Below are positions 18,027 through 26,606 of a stretch of 64,000 bases of DNA, in pieces. The DNA is from an uncultured Prevotella sp. (lineage in GTDB: Bacteria; Bacteroidota; Bacteroidia; Bacteroidales; Bacteroidaceae), in contig ONAE01000002.1 in assembly GCA_900315695.1 (NCBI GenBank), positions 1 through 64,000 of the forward strand, written 5' to 3'. Below the pieces are notes generated by a model. That model made no database searches and was not told the origin of the DNA. It saw only the letters and a program-made list of their open reading frames with translations. Within the stretch, counting starts at the first letter, position 1. The number at the start of each line of letters is the position of its first letter. Both the position numbers and the translations under genes were made by a program.

Positions 18027-18795
18027 GCGCTATCTCATCATACCGATGGCTTTGTTGCTGCTTGTAGCCTGCAAACCCGAGGTGCCCAGTCAGATTATCC
18101 AACCTGATGAGATGGAGGATGTGCTCTACGACTACTATCTGGCAGAGGGAATGTCGTTCCCGACGGCTGATGAGAGTAAAGATTATAATCAGGAGTACTA
18201 TCAGAGACTGGCCCTGGATAAATATGGTTATACGCAGGCAGACTTTGACTCGTCGATGGTATGGTACTACAACCACATCGAAGACCTTTTCAGGATCTAC
18301 GAGCGCGTGCAGCACCGTCTGGGTGAGGATGCCTTGGCACAAGGAACGTCTGTTCGTGAACTGCAGCAGTATATCAAGACCTATTCTCAGAACAGCGATA
18401 CAACGGATGTGTGGGAAGGAAAACGTTATCTGATACTGTATCCTCAGGCCCCCTTCCATATTTATCAGTTCGGGATGAAAGCTGACAGCTCCTATCATGC
18501 TGGCGACAGTTTCCTCTTCAGTTATGGCAGCAAATTCCTGATGCAGAGTGGCTCACGTAATGCAGTGGTGTTCATGTCGCTGACCTATGCTAATGACAGT
18601 GTCGTGACCCGTAATTACGCTGTACCTCCCTCGGGTATGGGTACCATCCGCTTTAACGACGTGGAGTATCCTCTCAAGGAAATGCGTGGCTACATCATCA
18701 TGAACCGTCGCGGCTCTGAGAATGCGGACAATGAAGTGTGTATGCTCTTACTGGACCGTATTCAGCTGTTACGTATCCGCAAGAAAAAATTATAA
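18013..18795 (+). CDS. DUF4296 family lipoprotein
   Basis: 260 residues. Lipoprotein signal with LLVAC, lipidated Cys20. The segment after it, 'IQPDEMEDVLYDYYLAEGMS', followed by 'YYQRLALDKYGYTQADFDSS' and 'WYYNHIEDLFRIYERVQHRL', is the DUF4296 domain, a helical domain of unknown function limited to Bacteroidota. C-terminal beta-rich part. The gene overlaps lspA, the peptidase needed for its own maturation, by 14 bases. Function unknown. Confidence 0.85.
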   Translation: MKRSRRYLIIPMALLLLVACKPEVPSQIIQPDEMEDVLYDYYLAEGMSFPTADESKDYNQEYYQRLALDKYGYTQADFDSSMVWYYNHIEDLFRIYERVQHRLGEDALAQGTSVRELQQYIKTYSQNSDTTDVWEGKRYLILYPQAPFHIYQFGMKADSSYHAGDSFLFSYGSKFLMQSGSRNAVVFMSLTYANDSVVTRNYAVPPSGMGTIRFNDVEYPLKEMRGYIIMNRRGSENADNEVCMLLLDRIQLLRIRKKKL

Positions 18796-18816
18796 AATTG
18801 TAAACTAAAAACCGAT

Positions 18817-20142
18817 ATGAAACTACGATTGTCAATCATGAACTTCTTGGAGTTCGCTGTGTGGGGTGCCTATCTCACATGTATGAGCAATTACCTTGGT
18901 AAAGCTGATATGGGTAATCTGGTACCCTGGTTCTATGCTATTCAAGGCATCGTTTCGATCTTTATGCCTACGCTGATGGGTATTGTGGCTGATAAATACA
19001 TCCAGCCTCAGCGCTTGTTGGGACTCTGTCATCTGGTGGCTGGCGCTTTGATGATTGGCTGTTGGTGGCTTGGCTATTCTGCAGAGATGGCTTCTGTGAA
19101 TCCAGATAAAACGTTATTCATCACCATTTATACGCTGAGTGTCGCATTTTATATGCCTACCATTGCACTGTCGAATACAGTGGCATTTACCATTCTGAAA
19201 AATAACGGGATGGATACGGTGAAAGATTTCCCGCCCATCCGTGTATTGGGTACTGTTGGCTTTATCGCTACCATGTGGTTTGTCAACTGCGCCTATATTG
19301 ATGAAAGTGGTTTTGGCTTTACACTGGCTGAGAACTTACAAAAGTTCCAGTACACCTATATGCAGTTCCTGGTATCTGGTATTCTGGGCATCGTACTTTT
19401 GCTCTATTGCTTTACTTTGCCGGAATGCAAGTTGAAGAAGAAGGAAGGTAAGGTGTCGTTGGTGGAGAGTTTCGGACTTAATGCTTTCAAGCTTTTCAAG
19501 CGTCGCCAAATGGCCTTATTCTTCATCTTCTCAGCATTGCTGGGTATGTGTCTGCAGGTGACCAACGGTTTTGCAGGTCCTTTCCTGACCAGTTTCAAAG
19601 GTACCCCGGAGTTTGCCGACACCTTTGCCGCCAATAATGCTACGATGCTGACTTCTATCTCGCAGATCAGTGAGGCGTTGTGTATCTTGATGATTCCCTT
19701 CTTCCTGAAGCGTTTTGGTATCAAGGTGGTGATGTTGATGTCGCTTTTTGCCTGGGTCTTCCGTTTTGGCTTCTTCGGTATCGGCGATCCCGCTATGCCA
19801 GGTGTCATTTTCTTCATCCTTTCATGTATCGTCTATGGTGTTGCCTTTGACTTCTTCAATGTGTCGGGAGGTATCTTTGTTGATCAGGAATGTGATCCCA
19901 GCATCAAAGCTTCGGCTCAAGGCTTATTCATGATGATGACAAACGGAGTAGGCGCTACGATTGGTACACTTGCTGCTGGAGAAATCGTCAATACCCTCTG
20001 TTCATGGGAGGTGATCATTGTAAATGACCAAGTGCAGAGGTTCCTTGTTGGCGACTGGACCACGTGCTGGTTTATCTTCGCTGCCTTTGCCCTGGTGGTA
20101 GGCATAACGTTTGCCCTGGTGTTCCATCCCGAGAAGAAATAA
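18817..20142 (+). CDS. Nucleoside:H+ symporter family (NupG-like) MFS permease
   Basis: 441 residues, 12 predicted membrane segments. The N-terminus 'MNFLEFAVWGAYLTCMSNYL' and the 'FMPTLMGIVADKYIQPQRLL' loop are the signatures of the NHS family to which E. coli NupG and XapB belong. It probably imports nucleosides. Same operon as lspA, 21 bases after the DUF4296 gene, and 16 bases before rsmE. Confidence 0.85.
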   Translation: MKLRLSIMNFLEFAVWGAYLTCMSNYLGKADMGNLVPWFYAIQGIVSIFMPTLMGIVADKYIQPQRLLGLCHLVAGALMIGCWWLGYSAEMASVNPDKTLFITIYTLSVAFYMPTIALSNTVAFTILKNNGMDTVKDFPPIRVLGTVGFIATMWFVNCAYIDESGFGFTLAENLQKFQYTYMQFLVSGILGIVLLLYCFTLPECKLKKKEGKVSLVESFGLNAFKLFKRRQMALFFIFSALLGMCLQVTNGFAGPFLTSFKGTPEFADTFAANNATMLTSISQISEALCILMIPFFLKRFGIKVVMLMSLFAWVFRFGFFGIGDPAMPGVIFFILSCIVYGVAFDFFNVSGGIFVDQECDPSIKASAQGLFMMMTNGVGATIGTLAAGEIVNTLCSWEVIIVNDQVQRFLVGDWTTCWFIFAAFALVVGITFALVFHPEKK

Positions 20143-20158
20143 ACATGTTGATGCGAAA

Positions 20159-20875
20159 ATGAAAGAAACAAGATATTTCTTTGTGCCAGATGCTGCTCAT
20201 CAGCAGGAACTACCCCAGGATGAGGCCATGCATGCGATGCGTGTACTCAGACTGAAGGGAGGCGACGAACTCTACCTGATGGATGGTGCAGGCTGTTTCT
20301 ATCGGGCTCAGGTGACGATTGCAGCCACCCGTAACTGTTACTATGAGATTCTTGAGACGTTGCCGCAGGCGCCTCAATGGCAGGGGCATCTCCATTTGGC
20401 TATTGCTCCCACAAAGATGCTTGACCGCATTGAATGGATGCTGGAAAAAGCTACCGAGGTAGGTGTTGATGAGGTGTCATTCCTCAATTGCGCCTTCTCC
20501 GAGCGTAGGCTGCTGAAATTGCCGCGTCTTGAGAAGATTGTGGTCTCTGCTGTCAAACAGAGCCGCAAGGCCTGGAAACCTCAGCTGAATGAGATGACAT
20601 CCTTCAAAAAGTTCATTGCTGCCCATACGGACGGGCCTCGCTATATCGCCCATTGTTATGATGAGGTACCTCGTGTGAATCTCTTCGATCAACTGAGACA
20701 GCAGGAGAGTGACGATGCACTGGTGTTGATTGGTCCTGAGGGTGACTTCTCTATCGAGGAGGTGCGTCAGGCTGTCGATGCAGGTTTTGTTTCTGTAGAT
20801 CTCGGACGCAGTCGTTTGCGTACGGAGACAGCAGGTCTGGCTGCAGTGATGATGATGCAACTGGCGAAACAGTGA
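20159..20875 (+). CDS. rsmE: 16S rRNA (uracil1498-N3)-methyltransferase RsmE
   Basis: 238 residues from ATG 20159; a longer frame to 20111 overlaps the transporter gene. N-terminal PUA-like domain, with 'HAMRVLRLKGGDELYLMDG', then a SPOUT fold with the knot motifs 'IAPTKMLDRIEWMLEKATEV', 'LIGPEGDFSIEEV' and 'VDLGRSRLRTETA', all diagnostic of RsmE. It methylates U1498 in 16S rRNA helix 44. Confidence 0.94.
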   Translation: MKETRYFFVPDAAHQQELPQDEAMHAMRVLRLKGGDELYLMDGAGCFYRAQVTIAATRNCYYEILETLPQAPQWQGHLHLAIAPTKMLDRIEWMLEKATEVGVDEVSFLNCAFSERRLLKLPRLEKIVVSAVKQSRKAWKPQLNEMTSFKKFIAAHTDGPRYIAHCYDEVPRVNLFDQLRQQESDDALVLIGPEGDFSIEEVRQAVDAGFVSVDLGRSRLRTETAGLAAVMMMQLAKQ

Positions 20876-20915
20876 CATTTAACAAGAAAGATTAAACATT
20901 AAAATATAAGATAAT

Positions 20916-22256
20916 ATGACTGACGAGAAGATTATGGCCACGATCAAGCCTGATGGCGAGTACTGGCAACCTGAGATTGAAACCATGCCCAGAGAGCAGC
21001 TCGAAGCGCTGCAGGTAAAGAAACTCAAGGCGAGTATCAATGTCGCTTTGAAATCACCTTTCTACAAGAAACGTTTGGGCGACCTCGGCATCACTGCCGA
21101 TTCTATCAATTCGTTGGCTGATCTCCGTAAGATCCCTTTCACCACAAAGCAGGATCTGCGCGACAACTATCCCTACGGTCTGGTAGGTAGAAGCCTTGAC
21201 GATGCTGTGCGTATTCACTCTACCAGTGGCACCACGGGTAATCCCTGTGTCGTTGTCTATTCCGAACACGACATCTGTTCATGGGCTAATATGATTGCCC
21301 GCAACCTCTATATGGTAGGTTGCCGCAAGAGTGATGTGTTCCAGAATTCCAGCGGCTATGGTATGTTCACCGGCGGTCTGGGCTTCCAGTATGGTGCCGA
21401 GTGGCTGGGTGCAATGACTGTCCCTGCCGCAGCCGGTAACTCCAAGCGTCAGATCAAGTTCATCAAAGACTTCGGTACGACAGCCCTCCATGCCATTCCC
21501 TCATACGCCATCCGTCTGGCAGAGGTATTCAAGGAAGAAGGTATTGATCCTAAGAGCACACAGCTCCGTACCCTCTGTATCGGCGCCGAGCCCCATACAG
21601 AGGAGCAGCGTCGCCGCATCGAGCGTATGCTGGGTGTCAAGGCCTATAACTCCTTCGGTATGACGGAGATGAACGGTCCTGGTGTAGCCTTCGAGTGCAA
21701 GTATCAGGATGGTATGCACCTCTGGGAAGACAACTACATCGTGGAGATTGTTGATCCCGACACATTGGAGCCAGTGCCCGACGGTGAGATGGGCGAGATG
21801 GTTCTCACCACACTCGATCGTGATATGATGCCAATATTGAGGTATCGCACGCGCGACCTCACTCGTATTATCCCCGGTGCATGTAAGTGTGGACGTACCC
21901 ATCGCCGTATAGATCGTATCAAGGGTCGTACCGACGATATGTTCATCATCAAGGGTGTGAATGTATTCCCGATGCAGGTCGAGAAAATTCTTGTGCAGTA
22001 TCCCGGTTTGGGTAGCAACTACCTCATCACCCTCGAGACTATCAACGACAACGATGTGATGACTGTAGAGGTAGAGCTTGAAGGATTGGAGACCGATATC
22101 TATCCCGATCTGCAGAAGATGATGAAGGACATCCAGCGTGCTTTAAAGGATGAAATTCTGCTCACACCTCAGGTGAAACTTGTCAAGAAGGGCAGTCTGC
22201 CTGTATCAGAAGGTAAGGCCGTACGTGTGAAAGACCTTAGACCCTCACGCGGATGA
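20916..22256 (+). CDS. paaK: Phenylacetate-CoA ligase family protein
   Basis: 446 residues (Met7 at 20934 is an alternative start). ANL-superfamily adenylating enzyme: P-loop-like 'HSTSGTTGNPCVVVYS' near residue 97, 'NSFGMTEMNGPG' (A5 motif), 'LRYRTRDLTRI' (A7/A8) and 'GRTDDMFIIKGVNVFPMQVE', then the small C-terminal domain. It activates phenylacetate or other aryl acids to acyl-CoA. In anaerobic Bacteroidales it is usually linked to indolepyruvate:ferredoxin oxidoreductase for reductive aromatic amino-acid synthesis; that partner is not in this window. Its stop overlaps the next start as ATGA. Confidence 0.9.
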   Translation: MTDEKIMATIKPDGEYWQPEIETMPREQLEALQVKKLKASINVALKSPFYKKRLGDLGITADSINSLADLRKIPFTTKQDLRDNYPYGLVGRSLDDAVRIHSTSGTTGNPCVVVYSEHDICSWANMIARNLYMVGCRKSDVFQNSSGYGMFTGGLGFQYGAEWLGAMTVPAAAGNSKRQIKFIKDFGTTALHAIPSYAIRLAEVFKEEGIDPKSTQLRTLCIGAEPHTEEQRRRIERMLGVKAYNSFGMTEMNGPGVAFECKYQDGMHLWEDNYIVEIVDPDTLEPVPDGEMGEMVLTTLDRDMMPILRYRTRDLTRIIPGACKCGRTHRRIDRIKGRTDDMFIIKGVNVFPMQVEKILVQYPGLGSNYLITLETINDNDVMTVEVELEGLETDIYPDLQKMMKDIQRALKDEILLTPQVKLVKKGSLPVSEGKAVRVKDLRPSRG

Positions 22257-22759
22257 GACATCTTGCCCTGTTCCTCTGTATGGCTCTCAGCCTGTCGGCA
22301 TCTGCTGGAGATGGTATCACATTGCGTGATGTTTTCCGTCAGATGCCTGACTCGCTGATGCCTACGCTTACACAGAATAACCGCCTTGACTTCCTCGATT
22401 TCCTCGATGCCGGAATGAAAGCTGAGGTGAAGAACCGTTTGGGAGGTATAAGTGTGATGACGGCCCTTACAGCCGACAGTCTCTCCCTGCAGGTTAGTCC
22501 TGCACTTCGTGTCGATATGCTTCTGCTCCCGTTAGCAGAACCAATAGACTCTATGAATCAAGTTGTTGTAGTAGGAGAGACCTTTCTGGCTGATTCGGTG
22601 TATGGAGAGACTGCTGTCCGCTATTTCAGCACGGACTGGAAGCTCATTCCCACGCCGCCGTTGAGTGAAATCCAGCAAAAGCGGATAGATGGATTAAAGT
22701 TGCAAACGATTCTTAAATGGGACAATGATGTTTTAAATAAAGTTAATAATACTAACTAG
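22253..22759 (+). CDS. DUF3256 family exported protein
   Basis: 168 residues with a signal peptide (residues 1-19, ending SASAG). 'FRQMPDSLMPTLTQNNRLDF' and 'DFLDAGMKAEVKNRLGG' are the DUF3256 signature; the family is restricted to Bacteroidales and has no known function. It starts inside the paaK stop codon (4-base overlap) and ends the ileS operon. Confidence 0.83.
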   Translation: MRHLALFLCMALSLSASAGDGITLRDVFRQMPDSLMPTLTQNNRLDFLDFLDAGMKAEVKNRLGGISVMTALTADSLSLQVSPALRVDMLLLPLAEPIDSMNQVVVVGETFLADSVYGETAVRYFSTDWKLIPTPPLSEIQQKRIDGLKLQTILKWDNDVLNKVNNTN

Positions 22760-22795
22760 TACGATAACAAATGTGCATTATTAGGAATTATTTCC

Positions 22796-22803
22796 TAAAT
22801 TTG
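22796..22803 (+). promoter_or_regulatory. -7 box of small RNA 2
   Basis: TAAATTTG at 22796-22803; TGTGC at 22772-22776 lies where the -33 element is expected, a weak match. Confidence 0.55.
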
Positions 22804-22808
22804 CAATG

Positions 22809-22956
22809 TGTTTTTCATGGTATTAGATTATTAAGGTTAATTAATGAATCTTATTTATCGCGAGATAAGTATCTTTCAGACTCCATGCGCAATACAAGAG
22901 ATTTTTTGTAATGCGAATGGTTTAAAAAAAGGGAGCCTGAGAAGGTTCCCTTTTTC
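22809..22956 (+). ncRNA. Candidate small RNA 2 (about 148 nt), three hairpins
   Basis: After the -7 box comes a 5' box (GTGTTTTTCAT, GTATTAGATT, AAGGTTAA) that matches small RNA 1 with two substitutions and a 3-base gap across about 38 bases. Then hairpin A, 22850-22869, 7 bp with loop ATCGCG; hairpin B, 22883-22920, 13 bp in three blocks (4+4+5) broken by two symmetrical mismatches; and a terminator hairpin, 22931-22950, with five Ts. No plausible ORF. The intergenic stretch 22760-22958 is filled by this unit. Ends are inferred. Multicopy small RNA families are known in Bacteroides; whether this is one of them needs a database comparison. Confidence 0.72.
22924..22955. terminator. Bidirectional terminator: small RNA 2 / EEP gene
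   Basis: GGGAGCC (22931-22937) pairs with GGTTCCC (22944-22950) with one G-U pair. Five Ts follow on the plus strand and seven Ts on the minus strand. Confidence 0.85.
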
Positions 22957-22958
22957 TA

Positions 22959-24026
22959 TTATTCTTGTTTCTGAGGTGTTACTTTCATAAAGATCGGATA
23001 GTGGTCGGAGTAGCTCAGTTCTTTTTTGTAATAGGTAAGTCCTTGTAGTGCAGGGTCATGGAAGATGTAGTCTATACGTACCTGCTTGTTACCTCTGAAG
23101 GTGTTCATCCAACCGCTACCACATTCCTTGAATCCGTCAATCTTATCGCCCAGCATGGTGTTATAAACGTAAGAGTAGGGCACATCATTGAAGTCACCGC
23201 ATACGATGACGGGTACTTCCGACTCTCGCATGTCCATGGCGAGCATGTTGGCCTGACCAGAACGGGCAATCATTCCCACAGCATAGTTTCCATAGAGGGC
23301 TTCCAAAAGGGCGTTGCTATGGATGTCGGCACCACGTATTTTACTTTTTGCTGCTCTGTGAAGTGTGCCGTTGATGCCTGTGGTTTCCAGATGGGCATTA
23401 TATACGCGATAAGTATTATTATTAATAGTAATTTCTGCCCACATGGCGCTGTTGTTAGTCATCTCGAAGGGGATGTTTTTCGAAGCCTTGATGGGATAAC
23501 GGCTGTAGATGATCATATCGTCATTGCCACGAACGAAATGCGGGAAATACTCTTTGTAAGAATCGGAGTTCTTCTTATCACCGGCAAAGTCATTATACTC
23601 CTGGAAGCAGACGATATCCACCTTCTGGCGCTTCATTTCTGCGAGAATATCCTGAGCCATAAAGCCTGAAGTCTCACGGCCAAACATGGCGACATTGTAA
23701 GAGGCAATCTTAAAGCCAGACTTTTTCTCTGCTGTCTCATCGAGTGAATTGAACTTATAAATCGTGTTCACATAGGGGATGCAGCAAAGCAGGGTGATAA
23801 GCGGCATGAGCATCCAGTGGAAGCGGCGCAGTAAGAGCCAATAAATGAGGAAGAAGGCATTGCCTGCTATCAGTAATGGTAAGGCATAGACCAGCATAGC
23901 GCGTGCCGTGTTGCCTGCAGGCTGGACATCACCACCAAAGAGCCCAATGATTGTAAATACCATCAGCAGAAAGGTGGCAATAAGCATCATGAACGAGAAA
24001 TATTTCTGAACTGCAAGTTTTCCCAT
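22959..24026 (-). CDS. Membrane-anchored endonuclease/exonuclease/phosphatase family protein
   Basis: 355 residues. Three N-terminal hydrophobic segments (about residues 10-32, 42-66, 72-90) are followed by an EEP domain from about residue 105: 'KIASYNVAMFG' (Asn), 'VDIVCFQEYN' (catalytic Glu), 'VYNAHLETTG', 'VIVCGDFNDVP' and a final 'SYSDHYPIFM' (Asp-His). By family it is a metal-dependent phosphodiesterase acting on nucleic acid, phospholipid or sugar-lipid; with a membrane anchor it probably acts outside the cytoplasm. 37 bases after the hybrid kinase gene, in its operon. Confidence 0.85.
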   Translation of the reverse strand: MGKLAVQKYFSFMMLIATFLLMVFTIIGLFGGDVQPAGNTARAMLVYALPLLIAGNAFFLIYWLLLRRFHWMLMPLITLLCCIPYVNTIYKFNSLDETAEKKSGFKIASYNVAMFGRETSGFMAQDILAEMKRQKVDIVCFQEYNDFAGDKKNSDSYKEYFPHFVRGNDDMIIYSRYPIKASKNIPFEMTNNSAMWAEITINNNTYRVYNAHLETTGINGTLHRAAKSKIRGADIHSNALLEALYGNYAVGMIARSGQANMLAMDMRESEVPVIVCGDFNDVPYSYVYNTMLGDKIDGFKECGSGWMNTFRGNKQVRIDYIFHDPALQGLTYYKKELSYSDHYPIFMKVTPQKQE

Positions 24027-24063
24027 AAGAATGAAGTTTTTAAGTATGGTAAGTGGCTATATT

Positions 24064-25329
24064 TTAATCATCAAGATACTTCTTGACCATCTCAATCAGG
24101 TTCTCTACCTTGAAAGGCTTGGCCATAAAGTCGTCGCAACCTGCTGCCTTGGCATCTCGGATATTTTCCTCGAATGCATAAGCACTGAGAGCGACAACGG
24201 GGGTTTCGGTAGATACCTCCTTAATGATACGAGTGGCGTCAAGACCGTTCATTTCCGGCATGCGGATATCCATCAGGATCATATCGGGATGCTCGTCTTC
24301 GTTCATCATTACTGCCTCGATACCATTATGCGCACGAAGGAGCTTGTAACGCTTCTGAAGCACGATCTTTACCAGCTCGTAGTTGCTGTCCTCATCCTCT
24401 GCCACGAGAATCTTCTTCATATTCATTTCGTCGGAACGGCTGCTCACGCGGATGGTACGTACGTTCTGTGTGGTAGTGGACTTACGTTGATCCTTTCCGC
24501 CGATACTTCCTTCGAACGGCATGACAAAACGGAAGGTTGAACCCTTGCCCTCCTCAGACTCTACAGTAATCTTACCACCCAGTTTTTCGACGATAATCTT
24601 ACAAAGGGGCAGACCGAGGCCATAACCGTTCTTGGTGGTTTCTGCATCGCGTGAGACATAGGTCTCGAAAATACGTTCAAGATCTTCTTTGGCAATACCT
24701 GACCCAGTGTCCTTGACGAAGAATTGAATCTTGCCGCCTTCATCGAGAATCTGATAACCGTAGGTGATGCTACCCATAGGGGTGTGCTTCAGAGCATTGC
24801 TAATCAGATTGGAGAATACCTGTGTCAGACGATTGGCGTCTGTATTGAAGGTAACACTCATCAAGGGCTTCTTCCATACCAGCTGCACAGAATCGGGGCA
24901 ACGGAACTTAAAGAGGTTCTTGATGCTTGAACAGAGTTCGTTAAGGTCGGTTGGGGTCTTCTTCATCACGATTTCTCCAGACTCAACTCGTGAGAGGTCA
25001 AGGATTTCGTTGACAAGACTCGACAGACGGCTGTTGTTGCTCTCGATAATCTCGTAGAATTTCATACGGTCTTCTTGCGAGTCAGTTTCAACAAGTACGC
25101 GTGAGAAACCTTCAATGGCATTCAGTGGAGTACGGATCTCATGGCTCATGTTTGCAAGGAAAAGGGACTTCATCTTACTGGCCTTTTCTGCCTTCTGAGC
25201 CTTCTCCTCGTATTCCTTCAGTTTCTTGTTGGCAATAGCAAGCTGCTCGTTTGCAAGTATCAACTTGCGATTCACGTCAGCGTACTTCTGCAACAATATG
25301 TCTTTCTCATTTTTCTCCATGAGTGCCAT
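24064..25329 (-). CDS. Soluble hybrid histidine kinase with C-terminal receiver
   Basis: 421 residues (Met4 at 25320 also possible). No membrane segment. A coiled coil (about 5-55) leads into HisKA with 'SHEIRTPLNAIEGFSRV', whose His is the phosphoacceptor, then HATPase_c with N box 'NLISNALKHTP', G1 'DTGSGIAKEDL' and G2 'GYGLGLPLCKI', then a receiver domain from about 300 with acidic 'VAEDEDSN', phosphoacceptor Asp in 'LMDIRMPEMNG' and Lys in 'AKPF'. There is no PAS, GAF or periplasmic sensor; the coiled coil is the only candidate input. A cytoplasmic kinase with the receiver in cis and no output domain nearby. Confidence 0.9.
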   Translation of the reverse strand: MALMEKNEKDILLQKYADVNRKLILANEQLAIANKKLKEYEEKAQKAEKASKMKSLFLANMSHEIRTPLNAIEGFSRVLVETDSQEDRMKFYEIIESNNSRLSSLVNEILDLSRVESGEIVMKKTPTDLNELCSSIKNLFKFRCPDSVQLVWKKPLMSVTFNTDANRLTQVFSNLISNALKHTPMGSITYGYQILDEGGKIQFFVKDTGSGIAKEDLERIFETYVSRDAETTKNGYGLGLPLCKIIVEKLGGKITVESEEGKGSTFRFVMPFEGSIGGKDQRKSTTTQNVRTIRVSSRSDEMNMKKILVAEDEDSNYELVKIVLQKRYKLLRAHNGIEAVMMNEDEHPDMILMDIRMPEMNGLDATRIIKEVSTETPVVALSAYAFEENIRDAKAAGCDDFMAKPFKVENLIEMVKKYLDD

Positions 25330-25350
25330 TCAAATAAAACAATTTGGTTG

Positions 25351-25381
25351 CAAAAGTACCACTTTTATTTCAATTAACAAA
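25351..25381 (-). promoter_or_regulatory. Promoter of the hybrid kinase-EEP operon
   Basis: Minus-strand TTTG (25381-25378), 19 bases, TACTTTTG (25358-25351); ATG at 25329. Confidence 0.78.
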
Positions 25382-25398
25382 ATAAAATAGGATTTTTT

Positions 25399-26583
25399 TT
25401 AACTTCTACGTGCTTTTTCCCATGCACCACTGTTGCTATGACTCTTCAGATATGCCATTCCACGGAACACATTGAGGTTCATAAAGACAAAGTAATAGGC
25501 TGTGTAGAGCAGCTTGTTACGATGTCCTGAACGACTGATCAGCCATCCGCATAACGCCATCAGGTAGAAGAGACCCTGTAGCAGGAGTATCACCGTGAAG
25601 AAAGTGCCTGCACCGAGGAGGACCAATGAGATGTTGGCAAGCAGGAGGATAACCATTGCCACGGGGGTGATACTCCAACGGAGTACTCGGTGGCTGATAT
25701 ACTGGAAGGCTACCAGAGGCTGACGGAAGGGGTTGAGCATGCTACGTAACCACCAGATACTCTGAAGTCCGCCTGCCGCGATGCGACGCTTGCGTTTGGA
25801 CTCTTCGGCGAGGTCGGCAGAACCATATTCCTGTGCATAGGCGTCAGGGGTGTAGGCGATACGCTTGCCGTCGTTGACAATGAGCATCGACATCATGAAA
25901 TCGTCGAGAAGGGCCTCGTTGGGTACTTCGCGAACCAAGGTAGGATCAATAGCATAGAGTTCACCGGCAGCACCCATAGCAGAATAGAGCTCGCTGTCCC
26001 AACGTTTCAGGGTGCTCTCATAGCGCCAATAGATACCTTCGCCCTCTGCAGCTACTTCGCCCTCTTTTTTAGCGACGACCCGCTTCTCACCAGAGACACA
26101 GCCGACGGTGGGATCCATAAACAGACGGGCAATCTCTCGGAGGGCGCCAGGATTAATCATTGTGTTGGCATCGGTGAAGGCCACATAACGGGTCTTCAGT
26201 TCCTGAAGTCCGTGTTTCAAGGCTGCGGTCTTGCCGCGACGCTCAGGACTGAACACCACATCTACCTCAGGGTAGGCGGATAGCAACTCGTTGGTTCGGT
26301 CGTTACTACCGTCGGTGACCCACATGATGCGGAACTTGTCTTTGGGATAGTCGAGTGCCAGCGTGTTTTCCATCTTCTCTGCCACAACATCCTCTTCGTT
26401 GTAAGCACAAATCAGGAGGGTCATCGTGGGGAGTTCATCGTCAGAGGGGAGAACGGCCTCCTGTGGTTTTCCACAGAAGAGCCGTTTTACCCAGATGATG
26501 ATGTAGAGTAATATCCCATAACCGATATAGGTGTAGAATACGATGAAAAGACATACCCAGAATAGGATCTTCAAAGCCAGCAT
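25399..26583 (-). CDS. Membrane glycosyltransferase, family 2
   Basis: 394 residues. N-terminal membrane helix (about 5-30), then a GT-A fold: 'TLLICAYNEEDVVAEKM', 'IMWVTDGSNDRTNELL', 'KTAALKHGL', the DxD-like 'AFTDANTMINPGALREIARL', the acceptor-side 'LLDDFMMSMLIVNDG' and QxxRW-like 'RIAAGGLQSIWWLR'. Three C-terminal hydrophobic segments from about residue 300. It resembles processive polysaccharide synthases and cell-envelope GT2s; donor and product not readable. 23 bases downstream of RNase G. Confidence 0.87.
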   Translation of the reverse strand: MLALKILFWVCLFIVFYTYIGYGILLYIIIWVKRLFCGKPQEAVLPSDDELPTMTLLICAYNEEDVVAEKMENTLALDYPKDKFRIMWVTDGSNDRTNELLSAYPEVDVVFSPERRGKTAALKHGLQELKTRYVAFTDANTMINPGALREIARLFMDPTVGCVSGEKRVVAKKEGEVAAEGEGIYWRYESTLKRWDSELYSAMGAAGELYAIDPTLVREVPNEALLDDFMMSMLIVNDGKRIAYTPDAYAQEYGSADLAEESKRKRRIAAGGLQSIWWLRSMLNPFRQPLVAFQYISHRVLRWSITPVAMVILLLANISLVLLGAGTFFTVILLLQGLFYLMALCGWLISRSGHRNKLLYTAYYFVFMNLNVFRGMAYLKSHSNSGAWEKARRS

Positions 26584-26606
26584 AGTGTTAATTGTTTTTG
26601 AGAGTC

